From JAFNAG01 sp041501225 (GTDB lineage: Bacteria > Acidobacteriota > UBA6911), in contig JBGQNR010000025.1 in assembly GCA_041501225.1 (NCBI GenBank), positions 1 through 41,885 on the forward strand: DNA of 41,885 bases, written 5' to 3'. A program made the translations under genes and the position numbers. Every line of letters starts with the position of its first letter. Position 1 is the first letter of the stretch. Below the pieces are notes generated by a model, which did not search any database, had not been told where the DNA came from, and worked only from the letters and a program-made list of their open reading frames with translations. Below, piece by piece: positions 34,429-41,885 of this stretch.

Positions 34429-35655
34429 ATGAAAATGATCAGCATCGAGGAGGCGCGCGGGCTGGTGCTCGATAAGCTACCGCCGCGCCAGGCAGAGCAC
34501 GTTCATTTCCAGGCAGCGCTGCATCGCGTCCTGGCGGAAGATCTGCGTGCAAGCATGGACATCCCGCCATTCAACCGCGCCGCCGTGGATGGCTACGCCC
34601 TGCGCTCCGCCGATGTCAGGAGTGCGCCCGCCGTCCTGGTTCTTGCCGGCGAGGTGCGTGCCGGCGGTGAAGCTTCCGTTGCGCTCGTGCCCGGCCAGGC
34701 GATCGCTGTCGCGACAGGTGCTCCGGTCCCTGCCGGGGCCGACGCGGTGCAGATGCTCGAGCAGGTGCAGATTGCGGCCGAAGGCCGCCGCGTCACCGTC
34801 CTGCAATCTGTCGAGCCCGGGCAGAATATCGTGCCCCGCGGATTCGAAGCGACATTAGGTGAGACCGTGCTTGAATCCGGCCGTACGCTCGGACCTGCGG
34901 AGATTGCTGTGCTGGCCACATTCGGCTATACTCATGCTCCCGTCTGGCGGCGCCCCCGAGTTGCGCTGCTGGCCACCGGCGATGAACTTGTGGAGGTCGA
35001 AGGTACACCGCGCGCAGGGCAGATACGCAACTCCAATGCCTACTCGCTGACCGCCCAACTCAATTGCCTTGGGATCGAACCCGAGTATCTGGGAATTGCC
35101 TTGGATGATCCGGAGGATTTGCGGTGCAAGGTCGTCGCGGGTCTCGAGCGCGAGGTGCTGATCATTTCGGGTGGAGCTTCGATCGGTCCGTACGATCTCG
35201 TGAAGGGCATCTTCGAAGAAATCGGGGTCAAAATCCTGTTTGCCCGTGTTGCGGTCAGGCCAGGCAAACCTACGGTCTTTGGCTGCAAGGGAGACACGCT
35301 GGTATTCGGGTTGCCGGGAAATCCCGTTTCGTCGCTGGTATCCTTTGAGAACTTTGTGCGCCCGGCTCTCGGGCGCATGTGCGGATTCGCCAGACCGGAT
35401 CTCGAGCGGGTCGAGGGCGAATTGCAGACAACAATAAGGCAGGTTCCAGGAAGAACGGCTTTCATGCCTGCGGTGCTTTCCTGGACAAGGGGAGGCTGGA
35501 CGGTAGATCCGCTCCTTTGGAAGGGCTCAGGCGATATCATCGGTTTCTCGCGCTCCGACTCCCTCGTGGTTTTTCCCTCCGACCGCGACTCGCTGGTTCG
35601 CGGGGAAAGGGTCGAAGCGCTGCTGTTGCCGGACTATTTCACACGGAGACGCTAA
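34429..35655 (+). CDS. moeA: Molybdopterin molybdenumtransferase
   Basis: Several in-frame starts exist (GTG 34393, ATG 34420, 34429, 34435). MoeA proteins usually begin close to the ISIEEARGLVLD segment, so I use 34429 (408 residues), although AGAGG sits three bases before 34420. The family signatures are clear: PPFNRAAVDGYALRS, VATGAPVPAGADAVQMLEQV, the MPT-binding LLATGDELVEVEG, SGGASIGPYDLVK, and LVFGLPGNPVSSLVSFENF. It inserts molybdate into adenylylated molybdopterin. Residues about 150-300 form the MogA-like domain III. It abuts moaC with no gap, so both cofactor steps are co-expressed. No other molybdenum cofactor gene is in the window. Confidence 0.95.
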   Translation: MKMISIEEARGLVLDKLPPRQAEHVHFQAALHRVLAEDLRASMDIPPFNRAAVDGYALRSADVRSAPAVLVLAGEVRAGGEASVALVPGQAIAVATGAPVPAGADAVQMLEQVQIAAEGRRVTVLQSVEPGQNIVPRGFEATLGETVLESGRTLGPAEIAVLATFGYTHAPVWRRPRVALLATGDELVEVEGTPRAGQIRNSNAYSLTAQLNCLGIEPEYLGIALDDPEDLRCKVVAGLEREVLIISGGASIGPYDLVKGIFEEIGVKILFARVAVRPGKPTVFGCKGDTLVFGLPGNPVSSLVSFENFVRPALGRMCGFARPDLERVEGELQTTIRQVPGRTAFMPAVLSWTRGGWTVDPLLWKGSGDIIGFSRSDSLVVFPSDRDSLVRGERVEALLLPDYFTRRR

Positions 35656-36147
35656 ATGGCCGACCCCAAGCTTACGCACATCAATGCCGCAGGACAAGCA
35701 ACCATGGTCGATGTTTCGGGAAAGGCCGTCACGCAGCGCCGCGCGGTTGCTGAGTCCTTCGTGAGGCTCTCGCGCAAGACCATGACGCTCATTGCAGACG
35801 GCCGCTTGCCGAAGGGCGATGCCCTGGCGACCGCTCGCCTTGCGGGGATCGTGGCTGCCAAGAGGACGCCTGACCTGGTGCCGCTCTGCCACCCACTGCT
35901 CTTGACCCACGTAGACGTGCGGGCGGAAGCGCACGAGACCGGCGTGCGCTTTGAGGCTTCCGTAGCGTGTGCCGGCCCCACCGGTGTCGAAATGGAGGCG
36001 CTCACTGCGGCTTCCGTGGCCGCGCTCACTCTCTACGATATGGTCAAAGCGGTGGAGAGGAGCGCGACGATCGAAAAAGTAAGGCTGCTGGAAAAGTCCG
36101 GCGGCAAGAGCGGCACATATAAAGCGGTTCGGAAATCGAGAAAATAG
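35656..36147 (+). CDS. moaC: Cyclic pyranopterin monophosphate synthase
   Basis: The 163-residue protein has the MoaC motifs LTHINAAGQATMVDVSGK at the start, the active-site LVPLCHPLLLTHV, and GVEMEALTAASVAALTLYDM with the following lysine. It converts the product of MoaA into cyclic pyranopterin monophosphate in molybdenum cofactor synthesis. The ATG begins directly after the moeA stop codon. No promoter is needed between them. Length and motifs are normal. Confidence 0.96.
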   Translation: MADPKLTHINAAGQATMVDVSGKAVTQRRAVAESFVRLSRKTMTLIADGRLPKGDALATARLAGIVAAKRTPDLVPLCHPLLLTHVDVRAEAHETGVRFEASVACAGPTGVEMEALTAASVAALTLYDMVKAVERSATIEKVRLLEKSGGKSGTYKAVRKSRK

Positions 36148-36173
36148 CTCGCGCGCTTGGCCGTCCCGGAGGC

Positions 36174-36203
36174 TTGCCAGCGCCAATTACCGCGCGCTAT
36201 ACT
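36174..36203 (+). promoter_or_regulatory. Possible sigma-70 promoter for the FmdB-type gene
   Basis: TTGCCA (36174-36179) and TATACT (36198-36203) are 18 bases apart and lie 57 bases before the ATG at 36260. Both boxes are close to the bacterial consensus. It starts 27 bases after the moaC stop, so the zinc-ribbon gene can be expressed on its own. This is a pattern call only. Confidence 0.4.
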
Positions 36204-36259
36204 CAATCCGACCGGTTTGGATCCCGTGATCAAACTTGAATTGGACAGAATATACGACT

Positions 36260-36634
36260 ATGCCGATTTATGAATATTCCTGCCTCAAGTGTAAACGCAA
36301 GATGAGTTTTCTCGTGCTTTCGCCGGCTTCGTTTCAGCCCAGCTGCAAGTATTGCCAAAGTATCGAGCTCGAGCAGCTTTACTCGCGCTTCTCGTCGCCG
36401 AAATCGGAGGACCAGCGGCTGGAATCGCTGGCCGATCCCTCGAGTCTGGGAGGGCTCGATGAGAATGATCCGGCGAGCGTCGCCCGTTGGATGAAGAAGA
36501 TGGGCAAAGAAATGGGCGAAGATGTGGGCGAGGATTTCGAGCAGATTGCGGAAGAGGCTGCCCAGGAAGTTGCCTCGGGTCGCGCCGGCGACGAGGACGA
36601 GCCCGGGGGACCGAGTCCTTCTGAAGATCTCTGA
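36260..36634 (+). CDS. FmdB-family zinc-ribbon protein
   Basis: The 124-residue protein starts MPIYEYSCLKCKRKMSFLV and has a second pair at CKYCQ, giving the CxxC...CxxC ribbon of the FmdB/CxxC_CxxC_SSSS family (first 45 residues). The rest is an acidic, low-complexity helix-prone tail (KKMGKEMGEDVGEDFEQIAE) ending in DEDEPGGPSPSEDL. The family's role is unclear; a link with regulation of formamidase or molybdenum/tungsten enzymes is historical. It follows moaC, but the promoter call suggests a separate unit. The tail is longer than in minimal family members. Confidence 0.8.
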   Translation: MPIYEYSCLKCKRKMSFLVLSPASFQPSCKYCQSIELEQLYSRFSSPKSEDQRLESLADPSSLGGLDENDPASVARWMKKMGKEMGEDVGEDFEQIAEEAAQEVASGRAGDEDEPGGPSPSEDL

Positions 36635-36776
36635 ACCAACAATATTTTCCTGACAAAATCATTCATTTTTGCCCTGGCCATTCACGCGCTCGAGACGCAC
36701 TCGGGCGCCTGAATACTTGCCTTCTTTGAGGCAGCCACAAAGAACACGATTGGCTGCTTTATGGTAAATTATAGCG

Positions 36777-38090
36777 ATGCTGCAGACACTCGAGAGTCAG
36801 AGGCCAGCGCTGGACCTGGTCGAGAATCTTGCGCGCCGCTATCCGGATGTGCCCATCGAGGCGATATTCAAGGAAGACCTGTTACGGCGCGGGATGGCCT
36901 GGTCGCGAGCGGCCCTGGAAGTAGCCGCGAAATACAAGCGCAAGGCCTACTTCATCTGCTCCTTCGATATGGTGCCGATCTCAGGCATGGGCCAGGGCGA
37001 GAACGTCCGAGCCCCCGAGGAGGTTCGTCTGACGGGTGGCTCCTTTGACTTCAAGCCCGTGATCGTCTCTGTGCGCTTGAATCCGGCTTCTCCCTATCGT
37101 GTGGAATCCTCGGAGGGCGCTTTAATTCTCAAACTTGATGGGCATGCGATCGCGGGTGTCGAGTTGCAGCCGGCCCCGGCCTACTACGAGCGCACGCTCA
37201 GCAACGGCAAGCCGATTGCCGATATTGCTCCCACCATTGAATGGGGCTACCTCCTGTATCTTGCCGTCTTTCGTTTGTGCCAGTACTTCGGAGCGCAAGA
37301 GGAGTGCCAGTTCTGCGATATCAATGAAAACTACAAGCAGCAGAAAGAATCTGGCCGGCAGTACACTTCCGTCAAATCGGTAGCGGAGGTTTTGGAAGCG
37401 CTGGATGTTGTCGCCGCAAGTGACAGCGACAGCAAGGCCTACACCGTGACGGGCGGAAGCATCACCTCCACTCTGGACGGCGAATCCGAGGTCGATTTCT
37501 ACTTGCGTTACCCGGAAGCCATCGAAAAGCGATTCTCCGGACGCTGGATCAGCAAGATCGTGGTCCAGGCCTTGCAGAAGGACGAGGTCCGCAGGCTTCG
37601 TGATGCGGGCGTACAGATCTATCATCCCAACTACGAAATCTGGGACAAGAACCTGTTCGAGACTCTCTGTGCCGGCAAGGCGCGGTATATCGGCCGGGAG
37701 GAGTGGATTCGACGTATTCTGGATGCAGCCACCGTTTTCCCTCCCTCGCATGTCATACCGAATTTTGTAGCGGGGGTTGAAATGGCCGGACCCTCGGGCT
37801 TTGCCACGGTGGATGAAGCGATCGCCTCGACACGGGAGGGGCTCGATTTCTTCATGAGCCACGGCATTTCGCCCAGGTTCACCACCTGGTGCCCGGAACC
37901 TCTAAGCGTGCTGGGGAAGGATCGACAAGGTGCCGCGCTCGAATACCACGTCCGCCTCCTGCGTGCCTATCGCGACACGCATGCGAAGTACAAACTGCCG
38001 GCCCCTCCTGGATATGGTAAGCCTGGGCTTGGGAACGCGGTCTTTTCTGTTTCCTCTTTTATGGATGTCTTGCCTCCGCTGCCATCCTGA
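36777..38090 (+). CDS. Radical SAM protein with CX8CX2C cluster motif
   Basis: The ATG at 36777 opens a 437-residue protein with no clear Shine-Dalgarno. A 165-residue N-terminal region precedes the cluster motif C168-x8-C177-x2-C180 (CQYFGAQEECQFCDI), a spacing unlike the usual CX3CX2C. It is followed by a TIM-barrel-like part with TVTGGSITSTLDGESEVDFY, which resembles the GGE-type SAM contact. I recall a similar CX8CX2C in the MSMEG_0568-like radical SAM family, but I cannot verify the relation. The substrate is unknown. It lies nine bases before mutM, so co-transcription with DNA repair is likely; that pairing may be coincidental. Confidence 0.8.
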   Translation: MLQTLESQRPALDLVENLARRYPDVPIEAIFKEDLLRRGMAWSRAALEVAAKYKRKAYFICSFDMVPISGMGQGENVRAPEEVRLTGGSFDFKPVIVSVRLNPASPYRVESSEGALILKLDGHAIAGVELQPAPAYYERTLSNGKPIADIAPTIEWGYLLYLAVFRLCQYFGAQEECQFCDINENYKQQKESGRQYTSVKSVAEVLEALDVVAASDSDSKAYTVTGGSITSTLDGESEVDFYLRYPEAIEKRFSGRWISKIVVQALQKDEVRRLRDAGVQIYHPNYEIWDKNLFETLCAGKARYIGREEWIRRILDAATVFPPSHVIPNFVAGVEMAGPSGFATVDEAIASTREGLDFFMSHGISPRFTTWCPEPLSVLGKDRQGAALEYHVRLLRAYRDTHAKYKLPAPPGYGKPGLGNAVFSVSSFMDVLPPLPS

Positions 38091-38099
38091 TAAAACGAC

Positions 38100-38951
38100 A
38101 TGCCTGAAATGCCCGAAGTAGAGACGATTGCACGCAAGCTGCGCCGCAGCATCGCCGGCAAACAGATCGCCGGCGTGTACCTTTCAGGGAAGGCGCTCCG
38201 CCGGCCCATGCCGTGCGATTTTGCCGCCCTGCTCAAGGGACGGACCATTCGTTCGATTCACCGCAGGGGCAAATACCTGATTCTCGAAATGGAGCCGCAA
38301 GCCTTCTGGCTGATCCACTTGGGAATGTCGGGGAGGCTTTTCTACGCGCCTGAACCTGCGGAACGCCCCGGGCACACTCACGCCTCGGTCCAGTTCACCG
38401 ATGGTGGAGAACTGCAATTTTGCGACCCCAGGCGATTTGGGCTTATGGACTTCTACCAGACCTCCAGCCTGGAAGCTCTTCCCGAAGTACAGCGGTTGGG
38501 AAAGGATCCTTTGGGTTCAAGCTTCGATGCCGACTGGCTATGGCCGGAGCTCAAGCAGACCCGGAGAGATCTGAAATCGTTCCTCCTCGACCAGCGCAAG
38601 ATTGCGGGATTGGGAAACATCTATGTTTGTGAGGCGATGTTTCGTGCCCACGTGCACCCGGCCCGGCGCTGCGACACTCTGACACGGCGCGAGGCGGCAG
38701 CTTTGACCCACGCCATCCGCGAGGTTCTCAAAGCTGGTATTCGCAATCGTGGCACGAGCTTTTCCGACTTCATGGATTCGGACGGCGAACTTGGCGCGCA
38801 TCAGGACTTCCTGTGTGTTTTTCAAAGAGAAGGGGAGAAATGCCGCGATTGTCGTGCGACAATAGTCCGTATAAGGCAGGGAAATCGAAGCACCTACTTT
38901 TGCCCTCGCTGCCAGGCCGGCAGTCCGAGGAGCAAAGGAAAGAAGGGTTGA
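38100..38951 (+). CDS. mutM: Formamidopyrimidine-DNA glycosylase
   Basis: The 283-residue enzyme starts MPEMPEVETIARKLRR, so after Met removal Pro is the catalytic N-terminus and Glu3 assists, both present. K58 in HRRGKYLIL is the conserved minor-groove lysine. The helix-two-turn-helix part (KIAGLGNIYVCEAMF) is intact, and the C-terminal zinc finger is complete with CRDC and CPRC. It removes oxidised purines such as 8-oxoguanine. It is second in a close run with the radical SAM gene (nine bases before) and the small CxxC gene (four bases after). Confidence 0.96.
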   Translation: MPEMPEVETIARKLRRSIAGKQIAGVYLSGKALRRPMPCDFAALLKGRTIRSIHRRGKYLILEMEPQAFWLIHLGMSGRLFYAPEPAERPGHTHASVQFTDGGELQFCDPRRFGLMDFYQTSSLEALPEVQRLGKDPLGSSFDADWLWPELKQTRRDLKSFLLDQRKIAGLGNIYVCEAMFRAHVHPARRCDTLTRREAAALTHAIREVLKAGIRNRGTSFSDFMDSDGELGAHQDFLCVFQREGEKCRDCRATIVRIRQGNRSTYFCPRCQAGSPRSKGKKG

Positions 38952-38955
38952 CTCC

Positions 38956-39156
38956 GTGACAGAAGACTTCAAAAAATGCTCACACTGCAAAGGTACCGGT
39001 ATCTGCCATGTGTGTCATGGAACCGGCAGGTTAGCTCTCCAAAAGGGAAAGCAATGCACTTCCTGCTTCCCGCACGGAAGCGGCATGTGCCAGAATTGTC
39101 GGGGCCTGGGAGGCTTGGATCGGGCCGGCCACCCCGCCGCGCCGCCCAAGGAATGA
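38956..39156 (+). CDS. Small cysteine-rich CxxCxGxG protein
   Basis: A GTG at 38956, four bases after mutM, opens a 66-residue protein with four motifs in a row: CSHCKGTG, CHVCHGTG, CTSCFPHGSG (stretched) and CQNCRGLG. This is the layout of the DnaJ central zinc-binding domain, here on its own without a J-domain. It probably binds two zinc ions. The family of free-standing DnaJ-type zinc-finger proteins is poorly understood; redox or chaperone-partner roles are possible. Tight spacing suggests co-translation with mutM. The ORF is short but the repeating pattern makes a chance frame unlikely. Confidence 0.8.
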   Translation: MTEDFKKCSHCKGTGICHVCHGTGRLALQKGKQCTSCFPHGSGMCQNCRGLGGLDRAGHPAAPPKE

Positions 39157-39242
39157 TTTTGGATTTTGGATTGGGGATTTTGGATTTTTGTAATGCCGTC
39201 TGGTTCTCAAATTCAAAATCCGCAATCCGAGATCGAAAATTC
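39150..39242. repeat. AT-rich GATTTTGGATT-type repeat
   Basis: GATTTTGGATTTTGGATT with a further GGGGATTTTGGATT lies on the left side, and AATTCAAAATCCGCAATCC with GATCGAAAATT on the right. The two halves are partly complementary, so a hairpin can form between the convergent small CxxC gene and the SIS gene, where a terminator would be expected. Similar oligopurine-pyrimidine repeats are dispersed in many genomes. Confidence 0.55.
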
Positions 39243-40274
39243 TCAGTAGGTTTTGGTTACCTTGGTGAGGCCGCGCGGACGGTCGGGACTGAGGCCCTTG
39301 AGGAGCGACAGTTTTTCCGCGAGGATCTGGCCGGGAATGATATAGGGGATGGCGGAGTAGAGATCCGGAATCCGCATTGGCATCTCGATCGCACAGGAGG
39401 CGTTCCTCAAAGCGCTGCGCTCGCTCGAAATGACGAGCGTATCCGCCTGAAGCTCTTTCAACCTCGATAGCATCGCATGCATATCCCGAAAGACCTTCCC
39501 CGGCGGCGCGAGCAGCATCACCGGGAAATCGCGCTGCACCATGGCAATGGGTCCGTGCAGGAAATCCGCGGCCGAAAAGCGTTCGGCCATGATGTAGCAG
39601 GTTTCCATGAGTTTGATGGCAAGTTCGTAAGCGTTGGCGTAATTCAAGCCGCGCCCGACCACGGCGCACCGATCCATGAACCGGTACCTCTCGATGATCG
39701 ACTCGATCCGCGGCGCCAGCCCCAGCGAAGCCATGGCATACTCGGGGATGGGATAGAGGGGATCGCAATTGCCGCCGCCCAGGGTATCGGCAAGCATGTG
39801 AAGGAGCATGAGCTGGCAGGTATAGGTCTTGGTGGCTGCCACGCTTCTCTCCTGGCCGGCACGCGTGACGAAGGTTTCGTGCGCGACCGCGGCCATGCTG
39901 GAGCGGCTGTGATTGGTCATGGCGATGACGTAAGCGCCGCTCTTTTTGCAGCTTTCGAGGACGATGTTGATGTCGGCTCCCTCGCCGGATTGACTGATGC
40001 CGACGACCAGGGCATCCCGGAGATTCAGCTTACGGCGGTATAAAGTGTGCACGGAAGGAGCGGACAAAGAAACCGGAATGCCCGTGCTGATTTCGAGCAG
40101 GTAGCGCCCAAAGAGGGCGGCATTGTCGGACGTGCCTCGTGCGACAAGCACGATCAGCCGCAGATCGCGCTTCTTGAGGAAAGAGGCGAGGCGGAACATC
40201 TTCGGCAGCTCGGTGCGCAGCGTGCGCTCGAGAGCCTCCGGTTGCTCGGCGATTTCACGAAACATGATTGACAC
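39243..40274 (-). CDS. SIS-domain sugar-phosphate protein related to GlmS
   Basis: The GTG at 40274 has GGAGG seven bases upstream; an ATG at 40265 is too far from it, so GTG is preferred. The 343-residue protein has two SIS domains (about 35-175 and 200-330) like the isomerase half of GlmS but no amidotransferase domain and so no glutamine use. Motifs include VARGTSDNAALFGRYL, VGISQSGEGADI and AERFSAADFLHGP. Such proteins act as glucosamine-6-phosphate deaminases or other ketose/aldose-phosphate aminating isomerases. It ends in RPRGLTKVTKTY, like the GlmS tail. Its true substrate is not clear. Confidence 0.88.
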   Translation of the reverse strand: MSIMFREIAEQPEALERTLRTELPKMFRLASFLKKRDLRLIVLVARGTSDNAALFGRYLLEISTGIPVSLSAPSVHTLYRRKLNLRDALVVGISQSGEGADINIVLESCKKSGAYVIAMTNHSRSSMAAVAHETFVTRAGQERSVAATKTYTCQLMLLHMLADTLGGGNCDPLYPIPEYAMASLGLAPRIESIIERYRFMDRCAVVGRGLNYANAYELAIKLMETCYIMAERFSAADFLHGPIAMVQRDFPVMLLAPPGKVFRDMHAMLSRLKELQADTLVISSERSALRNASCAIEMPMRIPDLYSAIPYIIPGQILAEKLSLLKGLSPDRPRGLTKVTKTY

Positions 40275-40335
40275 GGGGAATCCTCCCGGAGACGATCATG
40301 AGAAATTACCGCCCGATTGTCAACTGGCAGTATAC

Positions 40336-40352
40336 AAGGAGGTATCGGCATT
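40336..40352 (+). promoter_or_regulatory. Strong Shine-Dalgarno before a possible ATT start of hflX
   Basis: AAGGAGG at 40336-40342 is followed seven bases later by an in-frame ATT at 40350. A TTG at 40317 is the only upstream standard start and has no such site. No ATG or GTG lies in the right window. Confidence 0.5.
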
Positions 40353-41636
40353 ACACAGAGTCGGCGCAAATCAATCGACACGGCCCAGCAGGCTGAGAAG
40401 GCCGGAGTGGTGGGTTGCTACCCATCCAGCCGCATGAGGACGCGAGCCGAAGAATCGCTCCAGGAGCTGGAAGCGCTTGCGGAAGCTGCGGGCGCGCAGG
40501 TCCGCGAGCGCGTGCTCCAGGAACGGCCCACACCAGATCCGGCATTTTTTATCGGGCGCGGAAAAGCGGAAGAGTTGCGGCTGCGCGCCGCGGCCGGGAA
40601 TCTCGACCTTTTCATATTCGACGAGGAATTGACCCCGGGGCAGCTCCGCAACCTCGAAAACAAGATCGGCTGCAAGATCCTCGACCGCACGCAGCTGATC
40701 CTGGATATTTTCGCGCGCAGGGCGCGCACCCGTGAAGGACAGCTGCAGGTCGAACTGGCCCAGCTGAATTACCTCCTGCCGCGGCTGTCAGGAAAGGGCA
40801 CATTATTGTCAAGGCTAGGCGGCGGCATCGGTACCCGCGGCCCTGGTGAAACGAAACTGGAGATGGACCGCCGGCGCATTCGCACCCGCATCGCGCGCAT
40901 GCGCGACGAGCTGGAGCAAGTGCGCATCAGCCGGAAACTTCAGCGTGCCCGCCGTCAGAGCATCCCTGTGCCGATCGTAGCCCTGGTGGGCTATACCAAT
41001 GCGGGCAAATCGACTCTATTTAACGCCTTGACTCAGGCGGGCACCGAAGAGAGCAGCCGGCTCTTCGCCACGCTGGATCCGCTCTTGCGCCGAGTGGCAT
41101 TGCCCAACCGGCTCGATATCGTCCTTTCCGACACCGTGGGATTCGTGCGCAAGCTTCCTCACGATATTGTTGCCGCTTTCCGCGCCACTCTCGAAGAAGT
41201 TCGTGAAGCCAACCTGTTGTTGCACATTATCGATATCAGCAACCCGAACTGGCGTGAGCAGGCAGCCGCCGTGGAGGATGTTCTGGCGCAGCTCGAGGTG
41301 ACAAAGACCCCTACGATCGCGGTTTATAACAAAATTGATCTGGCGCCCGCAGTGTCGGCCGAGCATGCGCAGCCTCTGCCCGGGCATCGGCGGGTCCGGG
41401 TGTCGGCCAAAACCGGCACAGGTTTGCCGGCCTTGATCAAGGAAATCATGGAGGAACTCGAATCTTTCGCCATGGAAGTGGAACTCAAGATTCCTTATGC
41501 CAATGCGGGCGTGCTTTCACGGCTTCACGAGCAGGGCAGGATTCTCGAAGAGGTATACGAGAATGATGGGGCAAGAGTCGTAGTCATGATTCCACGTTCG
41601 GCCGCAAGATCCTTGCGGCGCTTTCTGGTGTCCTAG
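40350..41636 (+). CDS. hflX: GTPase HflX
   Basis: The ribosome-associated GTPase is complete. An N-terminal nucleotide-binding domain (about 20-180) has PTPDPAFFIGRGKAEEL and the glycine-rich GGGIGTRGPGETKLEMDRRR linker. The G domain has G1 GYTNAGKSTL, G3 DTVGF and G4 NKIDL, and a short C-terminal domain ends IPRSAARSLRRFLVS. I give the start as the ATT at 40350 (428 residues) because of the strong SD; the TTG at 40317 (439 residues) is the alternative. HflX splits stalled or dimeric ribosomes after stress (family knowledge). Its TAG stop codon at 41634-41636 is formed by the first bases of a MITE-like element. Confidence 0.92.
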   Translation: MTQSRRKSIDTAQQAEKAGVVGCYPSSRMRTRAEESLQELEALAEAAGAQVRERVLQERPTPDPAFFIGRGKAEELRLRAAAGNLDLFIFDEELTPGQLRNLENKIGCKILDRTQLILDIFARRARTREGQLQVELAQLNYLLPRLSGKGTLLSRLGGGIGTRGPGETKLEMDRRRIRTRIARMRDELEQVRISRKLQRARRQSIPVPIVALVGYTNAGKSTLFNALTQAGTEESSRLFATLDPLLRRVALPNRLDIVLSDTVGFVRKLPHDIVAAFRATLEEVREANLLLHIIDISNPNWREQAAAVEDVLAQLEVTKTPTIAVYNKIDLAPAVSAEHAQPLPGHRRVRVSAKTGTGLPALIKEIMEELESFAMEVELKIPYANAGVLSRLHEQGRILEEVYENDGARVVVMIPRSAARSLRRFLVS

Positions 41637-41885
41637 GAGCCCGTCCGAGAATTAGGAGGGGCCGCGCGCATGGGGCTTGCGAGGCGAGCACAAGGCGCGA
41701 GGAGGAGGCGATGTCGGTGTACATCGTTGACGACGGGCAACGCAGAGATCGCCTCGCAATCCCCATGCGCCCTTCGGGTTCCGGCGCCGCGGGGGCATCT
41801 GCGGCGTTGGCGCTCCTCGACGATGTACAGCGACATCGCCTGTGTCGCGCCGCCTTGCATCTGCCCCCGCTGCGCTCGGGACGCG
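41633..41885. mobile_element. MITE-like element B, second copy, cut by the window end
   Basis: The 253 visible bases are collinear with 17488-17740, without gaps and with about 13 differences by eye. The terminal CTAGGAGCCCGTCC is present; the right terminal repeat lies beyond the window. The short frames inside are not credible genes. The element begins exactly at the hflX stop. Confidence 0.88.

Overview
The window is a GC-rich chromosomal segment of a free-living, probably Gram-negative bacterium. Tat-type signal peptides, ECF sigma signalling, abundant palindromic intergenic repeats and branched-chain acyl-CoA metabolism fit Acidobacteriota best. That is a judgement from gene style, not from a marker gene; related soil lineages are not excluded. 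No rRNA, tRNA, CRISPR array, integrase or phage gene was seen.

Layout, left to right. (1) 402-2575: an ECF sigma factor, an overlapping zinc-binding anti-sigma factor and a membrane protein with C-terminal zinc ribbons. (2) 3196-4380: a Tat-exported aldo/keto reductase with a ferredoxin-like tail. (3) 4701-7489: an HDOD regulator overlapping a PilB/GspE-type ATPase, both on the minus strand. (4) 7817-10084: a secreted M28-type metallopeptidase. (5) 10085-15370: a decay zone. Palindromic repeats of a family beginning GGGGTCAGGTCTGG sit in or beside an erythromycin-esterase-like remnant, a hypothetical secreted protein and a truncated sodium/solute symporter. A full-length symporter and a DUF421 (YetF) remnant follow. 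(6) 15371-17364: a second Tat-type aldo/keto reductase with a small exported partner, then a MITE-like element (17488-17770). (7) 18003-26365: an acyl-CoA region with a plus-strand enoyl-CoA hydratase facing a seven-gene minus-strand operon. Its order is HMG-CoA synthase, thiolase, DUF35, methylcrotonyl-CoA carboxylase beta, biotin carboxylase, biotin carrier, acyl-CoA dehydrogenase. (8) 26629-30669: a receiver-GGDEF protein, a second HDOD protein, a small regulator-like protein and glmS. (9) 30954-41636: an adenosine-specific-kinase family protein, a Lon-like AAA protease, moeA-moaC, an FmdB-type zinc ribbon, a radical SAM protein with unusual cysteine spacing, mutM, a small CxxCxGxG protein, a GlmS-like SIS protein and hflX. 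The hflX stop codon lies in the end of a second MITE copy that runs off the window.

The most coherent system is the acyl-CoA operon. Dehydrogenation and carboxylation of a methyl-branched acyl-CoA (leucine/isovalerate route), hydration to HMG-CoA, and an archaeal-style thiolase/DUF35/HMG-CoA synthase triad are encoded together. No HMG-CoA lyase was found in the window. The operon therefore connects acetyl-CoA, HMG-CoA and isovaleryl-CoA, but the direction of flux cannot be read from sequence.

The other notable theme is repeat-driven decay. At least six repeat families occupy the intergenic spaces and several are shared between distant sites. In the 11-15.4 kb zone they coincide with three or four broken genes. 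No transposase is encoded here, so the elements must have been moved in trans or be old.
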